Positions 45,402 to 55,174 of a stretch of 64,000 nt of DNA are shown piece after piece. Both the position numbers and the translations under genes were made by a program. Source of the DNA: Falciphora oryzae. Lineage: Eukaryota; Ascomycota; Sordariomycetes; Magnaporthales; Magnaporthaceae. The notes beneath the pieces are model-generated. The model was not told where the DNA came from and did not search any database. It was given only the letters and a program-made list of their open reading frames with translations. The DNA is taken from positions 135,682 through 199,681 of the forward strand of contig JNVV01000035.1 in the NCBI GenBank assembly GCA_000733355.1, in the 5' to 3' direction. Each line of letters begins with the position of its first letter. Position 1 is the first letter of the stretch.

Positions 45402-47256
45402 AGTCGGGTACCCCCCTGTCCGACCAACCCCCTGTCCGACCACTCAATTTTTGCCTGTTCCCAACAATAACACCACCTTTCAACTCCAAATTCACGGCTC
45501 TACCAGCCAACAACTATACAATCTTGTACATCCTCTTGTTCAAAATCTTCCGCTGATTCTGATAATGCATCTTCCGTAGCCGGATTACCCTCCCTTGCCA
45601 AGTAAACCTGCCGCCCAGTCACGAAAGTCTCGTTGGGATCCGGCACCACCCTCTTCCTTTTCCGGGGACGGGCAGCTTCTAGTTGTGCCTTTAAAAAGCG
45701 GATTTTTTGGTGACAATCAGCTATTTCAAAGTCCTTTAGCGTAAAGCCTTTGCGGACCTTCCAAAGGAATAGTCGCTTTATGGGGGTGGTCCGGATTGTA
45801 GTAGTAAAATCCTCCATCTGCGCGGCCAATTCCCGGCTTTTAGTGGGAGTTTTCCAAGACCTTTTGCAAGTAACAAGGACCTTTTTAGGGTTCTCCGGCG
45901 CCCTCTATTGCATGGGACCAGCGTCGGAAGTCCCTGGAGACCTGGTGTTGGAGTTCTCGAGCAAAAGGCGGCTTATAAAGGGTTTGCTAATCCGGACCGG
46001 CCACAAACCCGATGCGGCCCACCCTGCCTTTTATATTTGCAAGGGTTATCCCTTTCTTTCGTGCGGCTTTATATTTTGTAAGGAATAGTTTTTTTCCTAC
46101 GACTATAAAGCAACAAATCTGGGCTTGGGCCTCTATTCCCTACCGGTAGGCCTGTTTGACAGGGGAAAAAACTCCCAAGTCGAAAGGCTGCAGAACGTGA
46201 GAGGCATAAGGGGGTAAATATAAGAGATAAACGTCGTTTTAAAAGCAAAGGTATTAGAAAGCCTTTGTTACGTAGGATCCGTAGCCGTCTAGGATCAGCA
46301 AACGTGGTTAAAGGGGGTCCGGTCGGGTACGAGGGAGGTAGATTTTTTGCAGCCATTCTACGGCCGTGCGATCAAAAATCCAGCCGTTTTCTGTTATAGT
46401 AAACTCCCAATCGTCGAAAAAGCCTTGCTAATCCGGAAACCACTGGTCTTGCAAATGTTTTCCTTTGAAAATGATAAGGGGAAAAACCCGGACCCCCGTG
46501 GCCGAAACGCACTCGATAAACGAGGTCCAGGCACGAAATCCAGGCTCTTTTCTGTGCAAAAAACGAGTCCCGGCAAGGCCTAATACGAGGCCGTTACCCG
46601 TGCGACCCTCCTACAGGCCCCCTTCGTCGACGTTGTGCCTATATTTGGCTGGGATCCCGGCGATCTCCGGGATAGCCAATTTAAGCCACCAACCTCGTAT
46701 TATATCGGTTATTGCACCCTTTGCTCGCGCGTTTTCCATGCGTAGGCCTCGATAAACCTCTATTTGAAGGTTCCGGCGCAGAAAACCCCGGGTCCAGTTC
46801 TTCCCTAAGGGCCGGGAGTCCCCCGTAGCACGGAGGATTTCAATAGCGTAAAAGCGCAGTTCCCCGTAGGTTGGTGGAAGCCCTAGGGAGGCCTGCAGGG
46901 CCACCCAGGTAGCCAGGTGCGTTTCCTCCTCCTCGAATAACCTCTGGTGTTTTTCTTGTGCCTGCTGATAGGACTTTGCACCGAAATATCTGCCCCGGAA
47001 GGTAGAGTAGGGTATCCCTTGTACGGCGGCGGCCCGCCGGATTGGCATGCCGGCGTCGGCCAAACGGCAGGCCTCCTCGATCTGGGCTTCGGTATACTGC
47101 TTCGCCATCTTTTCGCCTACAAAATGCAGTAGAAACCATAGAAAACGGATGCATTTTGGTTGAGATATGCGAAAGTAGCGGTGTAAGGTCGTGCCGCCTC
47201 CGGACAAAATTGGAGTGGTCCGACAGGGGGTTGGTCGGACAGGGGGGTACCCGACT
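45402..47256 (-). mobile_element. pogo/Fot1-like Tc1-mariner element, decayed
   Basis: The ends are near-perfect inverted repeats of about 50 bp, each starting AGTCGGGTACCCCCCTGTCC and containing CTGTCCGACC twice. TA dinucleotides flank both ends (45400-45401 and 47257-47258). The length of 1,855 bp matches Fot1/pogo elements. The transposase lies on the minus strand and is interrupted by stops. Confidence 0.9.
45500..47108 (-). pseudogene. pogo-like transposase pseudogene
   Basis: The ATG at 47108 starts MAKQYTEAQIEEACRLADAG, a Psq-type helix-turn-helix. A CENP-B-type HTH follows (WTRGFLRRNLQIEVYRGLR), then NVDEGGL with the first catalytic Asp, where a TAG interrupts the frame at 46611-46613. 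The same frame continues downstream as NGLVLGLAGTRFLHRK and SFIECVSATGVRVFPLIIFK. A further TAG follows WFPD, then LLILDGYGSY carries the second acidic site. The C-terminal part (45829-45500) has FTLKDFEIADCHQKIRFLKA. The stops fit CAG-to-TAG transitions, so the gene is inactivated, probably by RIP. Confidence 0.8.
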
Positions 47257-47258
47257 TA

Positions 47259-47817
47259 ATCCATGAATGACAGCGTTTTACAGCGCATTTTCCCACGCTC
47301 CCCTTGGGCAGGTTCTGACTGGGGAATGATGGTCAAGCCAGACAGAGCCGGCGGCGGGCCACCACCACCAAGCGCTTTGGAGCAAAACCAACAGGTGGCG
47401 GTGCACCCCAGCACGGGCTGTGCCGCCCGATACCAAAGACGCCAACAGTCCAACATCAATTTGAGGTCTGGCTGGCTGTGCATCGTTACAGTCATGTGTA
47501 CAGGGATCTGGACGCATGTTGGTTCGGTAAATGCGACAAGAGCCCCCAAGCATCCAAAATAGGCCAGGCTAACCCAAAACCCGGGCCGCGTCAAGTGACG
47601 CATTACTACGCGGCCTCGGCATATAACTCGAGATGCACCAGTCCCCATCTTGATCAACATCGGCAACACCATATTCACCATCTCTATTCACTTTCCACCC
47701 GCCACCTGCACCTTAGCGCGCGTTTTCTTCACAGAATTATCAAAGCAAGCACCGTCAGTAGAGCACAAATCTATCTCAGCACCGCCCGACACTCAACCCA
47801 GACAGCCATTTATCGCC
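47259..47817. other. promoter region of secreted protein at 47818
   Basis: No gene. It contains CATATAAC near 47613 and a pyrimidine-rich leader before the ATG. Confidence 0.45.
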
Positions 47818-48363
47818 ATGGCAACCCTCAAAACCGCGATTCTCCTGACCCTGCCACTCGCTGCATATGGGGCCGCCATTCCATACACCAGCGGGCAGCA
47901 CCTGCAGGTGAACAGAGGCGAGGGTCAAGATCCGGCCACATCTCCGCTCAGCATCCCTGATGTCAACCCAGCACCTGGATTCGGCGGGTCTGCTGCCGGC
48001 ATTGGCGTCGAATACAAGCGCGGCCCGGAGCTCCCGCCCCAGAGTCCCACCGAAGTATGGACTAGTAAGGCAACAACACGCAGTATCACGCCCGCACCCG
48101 GCTCTACCAATGACGCCGCCACCGCCACGGGCGAGAAGAAGAAGTGCAGAAAGACCGGGGGCTACGGATGGAACGGGTATCGGCAGAGATGCCATGCCAT
48201 CGGAGACTCCGAGGACCCTGGCCAATTGTTAGCGGGGCTGAGACCGCCAAATGCAAGGAGCGGATGCTCCAAAACGTCCTCCTGCACGGATGGGGGGGAA
48301 AAGCCGCCGGCGGTCTCGGTGCCCCCGCCACCTGAAAAGCCTCAGTCACTGCTTATTGGATGA
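47818..48363 (+). CDS. small secreted protein, Pro/Gly-rich
   Basis: This is a single exon of 181 aa with start MATLKTAILLTLPLAAYGAA, a signal peptide. The mature region is disordered (Pro, Gly, Ser, Thr) with a short cysteine-containing part: KKKCRKTGGYGWNGYRQRCHA and SGCSKTSSCTDG (four cysteines). No known domain. It is an isolated gene between a decayed pogo element and a solo LTR, a setting where fast-evolving secreted proteins are often found. Function is unknown. Confidence 0.65.
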   Translation: MATLKTAILLTLPLAAYGAAIPYTSGQHLQVNRGEGQDPATSPLSIPDVNPAPGFGGSAAGIGVEYKRGPELPPQSPTEVWTSKATTRSITPAPGSTNDAATATGEKKKCRKTGGYGWNGYRQRCHAIGDSEDPGQLLAGLRPPNARSGCSKTSSCTDGGEKPPAVSVPPPPEKPQSLLIG

Positions 48364-48922
48364 ACTCGCTAGCCTGCCGGGTCTCACTCACTGAGAGAAG
48401 AAGCTCACGGTTACAAAGCCGTGCAGGAGCTTAGAGGACCGCTGAGGAGTCACGTGCTATGCGAAGGACACGAAGCCACTCGCATTAACAACTCGTTATT
48501 TCGCAGGACAGCCCTGGGTTAGATAGAACATGAGGCGGTTGATGCAGATTTAACAGCACGTCGAGGGTTGGGATTCCTTCACATTTTGGAAATAGGAAGG
48601 TACATTGCAGTTCGGAGTTTTGCTCTTCGTGTTTCTAGAGGGTTGGGATAGTCCGGCATTTGGGGTCTGGCGGCGGCCCTCAGTTTTATCTGTTGCTTTT
48701 ATCATCACATTTTTTTTTCATTCCTCCATAGACTAACACAATTGCATCAAATCTCTCGGTTCTGTTCAAGTTAATTATTGATCAGCTTTCACGGCTTGAT
48801 TAGAGCTATTGCTAAAGAGGAACAGGCCAAGTTCACCTGTCGCCAAGGGGTGACGATAGTGCTGAAGTAGAAATAGGATTGACGCAAATGGGATGACGTT
48901 GTCAGTGAATATGCGTACCTAT
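48364..48922. other. intergenic
   Basis: 3' flank of the secreted-protein gene. Nothing recognised. Confidence 0.4.
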
Positions 48923-49221
48923 TGTTGGATTGCACTGGCCTGTGCAGGCAATCGGCAGAGCCCAGAGAGAGTCGGATCCTCCGGTCCCGTGATCTCTGAT
49001 CACGGGATCCGAGGACCCGCAAGCCCGCGGAGGCTGGGAGCAGGGGAAGGGCCCTTTGGTGATCTGGATCATGTATATATAGCCTCCCTTCTGCTCCCTC
49101 TCTGGCAGATAGATTCCTTTCCTCTTCGTGCACAATACTAGAACGATCCTCTGATATAAGGATCGTTGTTCACCCTGTTTGGAGATCTCCGTGCCCACAG
49201 GAGTACATACTCCTACCAACA
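48923..49221 (+). repeat. solo LTR of the copia family with intact TSD
   Basis: 299 bp, TGTTGGATTGCACTGGCC..CTCCTACCAACA, the reverse complement of the LTRs at 36597 and 44095. It is flanked by CCTAT on both sides (48918-48922 and 49222-49226), so it arose from an independent insertion followed by LTR-LTR recombination. Confidence 0.92.
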
Positions 49222-49292
49222 CCTATAACTATTAAGAATACCCTACAGCGGGATTAGAAAGAGAAGAGCTAGTGTGAATTCTTCCTAGATCG

Positions 49293-50363
49293 TTACCCCC
49301 GTCGCGGCGCAGGCGGCTTCCTCACGGTCGAGAGGTCGGCGGCGAAAGGGTCGTCGCGGAAAGTGTCAGCAATGAGCCAGCCCATATTGAGCTTGAACTT
49401 GGACTCCGCCAGAGCCACGGCCCGGTCCTCGGACGAAGCCGTCACCGGCGAGCCCGAGTTGACGCGAGACATGTTCCTGGCAACGGCCAGGAACCGGTCC
49501 AGCGACGCCCCGCCGCCCGTCTTCTCAAGGACGTTTTGCTCCAGCTTCCCCAGGAAGGAGATGGCCTCGAGCAGCAGGGCCTCCATGCCGTCGCCGCCGT
49601 CGTCCGGGGGCGGCGCGGCCGCGTCGATTAGGTCGTCGAGCGTGTTGTGGATTTGCGTCCAGAACCCCCTCTGCTTTTCGTCGCCGTGGCCGCGCAGCTC
49701 TGGGTAGATGCTGTCGCGTAGGCCGACGAGGTGTCCGTAGAGCAGCCTGCGCCGGGCCGGACTGCCCCGGGGCTCCCGGACGATGTGGCCCTCGCAGAAG
49801 TCGCCGAGCAGGAACGTCGGGTTCTGCGCGCCCTCCGGGTAGTCGATGAAGACGTTGACGGCGCACATGTCCTCGTGGGTCACGGCGAAGTCGCGGTGGC
49901 CCATCTGCGTGGCGTGGAGGCCCGTGAGCACGTCGGCGATGGCGCGGGCGCCGATGGCGGCGGGGATGGTGACGTCTGAGATCTTAAGCGCTTCGGTCAG
50001 CGCGCGCAGGTTCCCGACGTTGTAGAACCGCCAGAGGGTGCAGGGGAGGTCGCCTACCCGCTCGGCGCCGGTAAAGTCGAACACCAGCTGCGCCACGTTC
50101 GGACACCACTTTGAATACTTGTCCTGGGCCCGCTGGAACTCGAGGATGTTTCTGGCTTCGTTTCGCAAGGGTGAGTTGAGGTCATTGGATTCCGCCTTGT
50201 CAAACTTTATCACAAACTCACCCTGCGTGAAGATGTAGGACGCCTCTCCCACCGCGCGGACGCGGAGGGCCATGTGGTCCCTACCATCGCCTAACTTGCT
50301 GAGAACCTGGAAGTGCAGACGAGGAGTCCCGAAGTGGACGATGACAGCCTTTTCTCTACCCAT
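49293..50363 (-). CDS. protein-kinase-like protein, possibly catalytically degenerate
   Basis: 356 aa from the ATG at 50363 (MGREKAVIVHFGTPRLHF); the frame further upstream runs into a transposon and an N gap. The N-lobe has LSKLGDGRDHMALRVRAVG, like a glycine-rich loop, and EFVIKFDKAE, whose Lys may be the beta-3 lysine. Later THEDMCAVNVFIDY resembles a catalytic loop (HxDxxxxN, here HEDMCAVN), and TFLLGDFCEG resembles the DFG segment (GDFCEG). The spacing fits a kinase fold, but the family is not one I can name, and it may be a fungal kinase-like group. Its ATG lies only 35 bp from a Harbinger-type MITE, so its promoter has probably been displaced. Confidence 0.55.
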   Translation of the reverse strand: MGREKAVIVHFGTPRLHFQVLSKLGDGRDHMALRVRAVGEASYIFTQGEFVIKFDKAESNDLNSPLRNEARNILEFQRAQDKYSKWCPNVAQLVFDFTGAERVGDLPCTLWRFYNVGNLRALTEALKISDVTIPAAIGARAIADVLTGLHATQMGHRDFAVTHEDMCAVNVFIDYPEGAQNPTFLLGDFCEGHIVREPRGSPARRRLLYGHLVGLRDSIYPELRGHGDEKQRGFWTQIHNTLDDLIDAAAPPPDDGGDGMEALLLEAISFLGKLEQNVLEKTGGGASLDRFLAVARNMSRVNSGSPVTASSEDRAVALAESKFKLNMGWLIADTFRDDPFAADLSTVRKPPAPRRG

Positions 50364-50398
50364 GGTCGCGGATTGAGAGGGTGTTTGAGCGTGTGTTA

Positions 50399-51028
50399 GG
50401 GCCTGTTCAATACTATTAGTTTTTTGGTTTTTTAACCCCCTGGTCGGTTTTTTACACGCGGATACTCCCGAAATAAGCGTAACCAGGAGCCCTGNNNNNN
50501 NNNNNNNNNNNNNNNNNNNNNNNNNNNNNNNNNNNNNNNNNNNNNNNNNNNNNNNNNNNNNNNNNNNNNNNNNNNNNNNNNNNNNNNNNNTTTTATTATT
50601 TGGTTCTATTTGCACGCGCTAAACCTTTATGCCCGGCCCCTTGCGTGTGCCCGGCCTCCTACACGTGCCCGGCTTCCTACACGTGCCCGGCCCTCCTTGG
50701 GGCGGCCCTTTTCGGGGCTTGAAATTTTTTTCAGGTTAAATTTTTTTCGAAAAGCAGGAAGGTGGCCGGCTTTATATATTCAACGGGTGGTAAAGGAGGT
50801 GGTAAAGGAGGTGGTAAAGGAGGTGGCAAAGGAGGTGGCAAAAGGAGGTGGCACCAGAGGCGGGAGGTGGCCCGGGGGCCGCGACTCGTTGGCTTGCAAA
50901 AAGGTACTTCTGGCGGGTCTTCCGAAAGATCTTCACAAGGGTTCGCGCGGACCCGCAAACCGGTTTCCAGACGGTTTTTAAAAATAATATGGAAAAACCA
51001 AAAAACCGGAATAGTATTGAACAGGCCC
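50399..51028 (-). mobile_element. PIF/Harbinger-type MITE (contains assembly gap)
   Basis: The left end is GGGCCTGTTCAATACTAT and the right end, read inward, starts the same way. TTA flanks both ends (50396-50398 and 51029-51031), the usual 3-bp Harbinger duplication. A 96-base run of N (50495-50590) means the true length is uncertain. The right 150 bp, reverse-complemented, resembles the left end of the autonomous element at 51700 (CGCCAGAAGTACC..GCCAACGAGTCGC), so the MITE is a deletion relative inserted in opposite orientation. A GGTAAAGGAGGT-type tandem tract occupies about 50785-50850. Confidence 0.85.
50785..50853. repeat. tandem GGTAAAGGAGGT minisatellite
   Basis: About five 12-bp units of GGTAAAGGAGGT, the later ones with GGC for GGT, inside the MITE. 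Confidence 0.75.
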
Positions 51029-51031
51029 TTA

Positions 51032-51696
51032 GTTGTTGCTCCAGCGGAAGCGCATGGATCCTTGTTCCACCATCTATCTACTGGTATCCGGGGGGAACTC
51101 ACAGCTTTATGCTCCAAGGTTCATTGGTAGTAATCTCGAAGAACAAAGCCCCTAACATGAGCACGCCGTATATGACAGAGATAACGGCGGCTAGTTGTTC
51201 ATGGCAACGGGCCCGTGAAAGAGCTGTAACCTCTCTTTGTGGCAAGGGTCCGGCGTCAATAGTCGACAATGCGTCTCCCCCATTGTCGCGCTCAACAAAG
51301 GAGCTGTATCGAACTAGTCCTTGCTCGAGGCTGTGGAGGACGTCCGCCTCTCCAATATGCTCAGTGTAGGTCACGCTTTGGCGGAAACGCTAGAATTGAG
51401 AGGATATGTTATCACGGGAAATAGGTGTCACGGGAATAGGGCGTATCCGGAGCCCTCCCTTCATCCCCGGCCGCCCCGACCTGATAACCACGGACACACT
51501 TCGCTTACAGGGAGATGGAAAAGATATGGACTATCGTGAGTTCATAAAGTAGATACAAAACAATCCAAACCGTCCCTGTTCCTTGATTTAACCCCAATTA
51601 CCACCTATGTATGCCGCCCTGTCCGTTCCTGAACGCCCAAGAAGTGCGCTTCGTATTCGTGCCCCATCCTGACCACCAACGCGACCGCTGCGCATA
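51032..51696. other. spacer between two Harbinger elements
   Basis: No supported gene. A minus-strand frame (about 51374-51099) with a hydrophobic stretch (VISVIYGVLMLGALFF) has no ATG at its 5' end. It may be a fragment of host sequence separated from its 5' part. Confidence 0.35.
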
Positions 51697-52093
51697 TAAG
51701 GGGCTGTTCAATACTATCGCGGTTTTTGGTTTTTTCCATACTATTTTTGCCAACCGCTTGAAAAACCGATGGTGGATCCGAGACCCCCCGGCCCAAATCC
51801 CTGTAAGACGCCTAGTAAATATAGCTTTTGCCCCGCCAGAAGTACCATTTTAACCAGGCCAACGAGTCGCTTGGATGGAGGCCCTCTAAGCCACGTGTGA
51901 CCCTTGATCAGGGAGGGCCTGGGAGGGTCAAAGAGAGGGCCGGCCGGCCCGCCCGCCCGCGGGTAGAAAAGAGGGAAGGGATCCGGGTCGAGTCCAGTAG
52001 GGTGCACCAAGTTAACTCGTTCATTTTGAGCGCAATCTTTGCCCGTTTATTATACCAAATAGACCGTTCAACTCGCCTTTTTTTGCTGTATCC

Positions 52094-53338
52094 ATGGATA
52101 CTTCCCTCGCTGCCTCCCGGGCGTTGCTCCGGCGCAGAGCCCGCCAGATCTTCCTCCTCTATATGCAGGCTATCGTGGCCACATGCATCTCCGGGCCCAT
52201 TAGGGGCGTAGGCGGAGGCCTACGGACCGTGCATACAGCGATATTTTCCGGCGACACCCTTCTCCAATACTGGCAAAGACCCGAGGCCGCCCCGGCCTTC
52301 CAGGAGCTTTTCCGGGTCACCCAAAGTACTTTTCTGGGCCTCTGCGACTGGCTGATCACGAATACGGGCCTCACGGGGTCAAAACTCGTCTCCTTGCGCG
52401 AGAAAGTGGCCTGTTTCCTATACATCTGTGGGCAGGGTGTCTCCCTCCGAGTGGCGGCCCACCTCTTTGGCCGCAGCCCGGCGACAACGCACCGGTATTT
52501 CCATGAGGTATTGCAAGCCATGGTTGCCCTCAACGCCGCGTTTGTGACGTTGCCGGAGGTATCCGACGTCTGGTGGCCCGATTCCAGGCGTCAGGAGGTC
52601 CGGGAGGCCTTTGCTGGGTGCCTGGGAGCCGTCGACGGGACCCTGATCAACGCCAAAGTCAGTGCAGCGGAGGGAGTTGCTTGGAGGAGTCGCAAGGGGC
52701 CTACTGCACAGAACGTTCTGGCGGCCGTAGATCACGGCGGGCGGTTCGTTTTCGTTATGGCAGGCGCTGAGGGCTCAATGCACGACTCCCTGTTGCTCCG
52801 GAAGGCCCAACAGGCCGGATTCTGCATCCCAAAAGGTCATTTTTACCTTGGAGATGCCGGCTTTTTCCAGGGCACCGGGGTAATAACCCCTTTCATCGGG
52901 ACGAGATATCACCTCCAAGAACAAGGCCTCGCCCGGCCGGAGACCCCTGCCGAGCTTTTTAACTTGCACCATGCAAAAATGCGTGTAGTTGTTGAAAAGG
53001 CTTTCGGCGAACTCAAAGGCCGCTGGAAGATCATCAGGGGCACGCCGCCCGATTACGATATCCGCTCACAAGTCGATATTGTGTTGGCCGTTACGGCCCT
53101 GCATAACTTCATTTTGAAGAGGGAATTCAGGGCATCTTCAGCATCAAGTCCTGGTCCCGAACAAGCCAGAATTGAGGGAGGAAATGCACTTCAAAGGGCC
53201 TACGTTGAGAGGGAGGCTGTGAGGCGAGGGCGGGAGATGGGCACAACGCAAGCGTCTTGGAGTCACTACAGGGCCTCGATAGCCGATAAGTTGTGGGCCG
53301 ACTACCAGGTCTACAGGGCTCGAGAGGAGGCGGCGTAA
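52094..53338 (+). CDS. HARBI1-like DDE transposase (DDE_Tnp_4 type)
   Basis: 414 aa in one exon. The N-terminus carries a helix-turn-helix-like region (KVACFLYICGQGVSLRVAAH, FGRSPATTHRYFHEVL). The catalytic core follows: GAVDGTLI (Asp181), WRSRKGPTAQNVLAAVDHGG, GAEGSMHDS, FYLGDAGFF (Asp254) and VVVEKAFGELKGRWKI (Glu301), then LHNFIL. All three acidic residues are present. It should cut at the GGGCCTGTTC ends and join to TWA targets, together with the Myb-like partner encoded on the other strand. It could also act on the MITE at 50399. Confidence 0.93.
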   Translation: MDTSLAASRALLRRRARQIFLLYMQAIVATCISGPIRGVGGGLRTVHTAIFSGDTLLQYWQRPEAAPAFQELFRVTQSTFLGLCDWLITNTGLTGSKLVSLREKVACFLYICGQGVSLRVAAHLFGRSPATTHRYFHEVLQAMVALNAAFVTLPEVSDVWWPDSRRQEVREAFAGCLGAVDGTLINAKVSAAEGVAWRSRKGPTAQNVLAAVDHGGRFVFVMAGAEGSMHDSLLLRKAQQAGFCIPKGHFYLGDAGFFQGTGVITPFIGTRYHLQEQGLARPETPAELFNLHHAKMRVVVEKAFGELKGRWKIIRGTPPDYDIRSQVDIVLAVTALHNFILKREFRASSASSPGPEQARIEGGNALQRAYVEREAVRRGREMGTTQASWSHYRASIADKLWADYQVYRAREEAA

Positions 53339-53341
53339 CAT

Positions 53342-53546
53342 GCGTTCGACTCGCCTCGACGAGGGGAATCCGGAGATAGTTACAGCTTGTTAATTGGGGC
53401 ATTGGTTCAAAGGGGAGGTCGGCCGAAAGCGGCGACGTAGCAATGGTTTTTATGGTAGGATCCGATAGGTCTAGCATAGCTAAAAATGATCAGTTCCATG
53501 CGCCGAAATTACCATTCGATTGCCCTCGACGAGGCGAGTCGAATGC
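53342..53546. repeat. short inverted repeat pair downstream of transposase
   Basis: Left arm GCGTTCGACTCGCCTCGACG (53342-53365) and right arm, reverse-complemented, GCATTCGACTCGCCTCGTCG (53522-53546) agree at about 22 of 24 positions. They flank 156 bp directly after the transposase stop. This could be a tiny nested element or a hairpin near the transcript end. Confidence 0.55.
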
Positions 53547-54325
53547 TGCTTTTTTCGAAGGGAACGGACAAAAATTGAAGTGGCGGCCGGCGATTGAATC
53601 AGGGTATCGTATCATGCGTGCGTAAGCGTTGCCCAGTTGGGTAAAAAATGCGGTGGCGATCGTTTATGCTGCGGGTTTCCTGGGCCGGGTGGGTATCGCA
53701 CCCTGGGGGCGGCACCCTTTGAGCTTTGCCGGCCAACTTTTGGCAATCGTTGGCAATGATTCCGGCGTTTGCTTTCGTTGGGATTTGGTGCATTTTGATC
53801 GCCTTTTCGAAGCCAATTGAATGCCGTAACCTGCGGCCCGATTAACGTTAATTTCATCTATTTAGAAGCGAGTGGTAGTGTTTATGGTAACCTGCCCAAT
53901 GGTAATCTTTGTGGTATCCAAACCCTCGACCCCGACGATATCCAAAAGAAAGACTAACAACAACACTCCCTTATAACTCCACCAAAACAAGCCGCCCGAC
54001 TACGAAAATACCCTCATTCGAACCGCCTTAATCGCTACCACAAATCCAGCTCGTCGCCCCGCACCAAATTCACTATCATCTCCCTATCCTCGACGTCGCT
54101 CAACCACTAGTGAGCCATCCCTTCGTCCTTTTTAAAAGTCCGGATCAACTTCCGCTTGATCTCGCCCGATAAGTCGTCCCAAGGATACTTCCGCAGCTCC
54201 TTTGCGGCCTGTATCCAAAGCTCGTGCCTCAACCAACGCCTACAAGGCGCCCGGCCGCCCAGGGAAGACCGTGAACTCGAAGGGGATAAGCCCCAATCGG
54301 ATCCCGATCCGGCCCGGGCCAACGT
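53547..54325. other. Harbinger internal non-coding region
   Basis: The region between the convergent transposase and Myb-like genes. Short frames only, no domain recognised. It should contain both terminators. Confidence 0.5.
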
Positions 54326-55174
54326 TTATGCGGCCTCCAAAAGGCGATCTCCGACGTGGAGTTGGGCCTCCGCTACCGTGAGGTGCCCGGCCCTACCAAA
54401 GGGCCGTTCCCTGGCCTGCAGGCGTTGGGCGGCCGTGGCGATTTGATCCCCTTTGGCCCAATTGCCCGCAAAGGCGGCCTCGTGGAGGTCCGGGCGGAAA
54501 AGAGGCCTCCTTCGCATCCAACGGGCGGTAGGCCGGATCGCAAAGAACGACTCCCAGGCTTGATTGCTGGCGAGATACAGCCCCGTGACCGGATCGAGGG
54601 CAACGCCCGACCGCCTCCCAAAATCAAACCAGTCCTTATACTGCCCCCGGAAACTGTTGTACTTGTTTTTCACCCTCCTTAACCAGTCGATATCCGGCCA
54701 ACGGTTGGATAGAGTCTCTGCAGCACTTCTGAGGCACTTGGCCTGCCAGTTGGCGATCGCCGGGTTCGTTTTTCCCTGCCGGCCGGCCTCCGCGAGGGCC
54801 TCGAGGAAGGCCTGAACCTGATCAACGGTCCAGTCGCTGCGTCTCCGGCCCTCCTGGGAGGCCTGGGAACCTTCCACGGAGGTCGCCTGGGTCGTTTGCG
54901 AGGCTGCGGTAAGGGGGGGTGCAGGAGAGAGCGGAGGGGACGACTCCGGGGCCTCCGGGGTTCCCGGGGCGTCAAAGGGGTCGGAAAAGTCGGGCAGATT
55001 GTCGGCTTCCAGGGCCTCTGGGGAGGCCGCCGGGGTCCCCAACGTGATCTGGGTGCCTTGAGGACCCTCCTCCTCCCAGGCAGAGGTCGTGGGAGACGAG
55101 GGGGGCAGAGATAGGGCGCGATCCTCCTGTTCATGGCGCCGGCGCCGGAGACGGAGGGACAGTTGGCGAGGCAT
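54326..55174 (-). CDS. Myb/SANT-like DNA-binding protein of the Harbinger element
   Basis: 282 aa in one exon. A disordered, Pro/Ser/Glu-rich N-terminal third (residues 1-110) precedes a trihelix-type Myb/SANT-like domain (about 112-215): RRSDWTVDQVQAFLEALAEA, SNRWPDIDWLRRVKNKYNSF, GQYKDWFDFGRRSGVALDP and AWESFFAIRP. The conserved Trp residues and the W..l...r.Ky..fr.qyk pattern match the second protein of PIF/Harbinger elements, which binds the element ends and helps the transposase enter the nucleus. A third, charged C-terminal region ends the protein. The gene is convergent with the transposase inside one pair of inverted repeats. Confidence 0.88.
   Translation of the reverse strand: MPRQLSLRLRRRRHEQEDRALSLPPSSPTTSAWEEEGPQGTQITLGTPAASPEALEADNLPDFSDPFDAPGTPEAPESSPPLSPAPPLTAASQTTQATSVEGSQASQEGRRRSDWTVDQVQAFLEALAEAGRQGKTNPAIANWQAKCLRSAAETLSNRWPDIDWLRRVKNKYNSFRGQYKDWFDFGRRSGVALDPVTGLYLASNQAWESFFAIRPTARWMRRRPLFRPDLHEAAFAGNWAKGDQIATAAQRLQARERPFGRAGHLTVAEAQLHVGDRLLEAA

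Noticed and set aside
50785..50853. Regularly spaced repeat that could be mistaken for a CRISPR-like array
   Set aside because: Contiguous 12-bp units without spacers inside a fungal MITE; it is a minisatellite.
51099..51374. Minus-strand frame with one hydrophobic segment between the Harbinger elements
   Set aside because: It lacks an ATG at its 5' end and has no homologue I recognise; kept only as a possible fragment.
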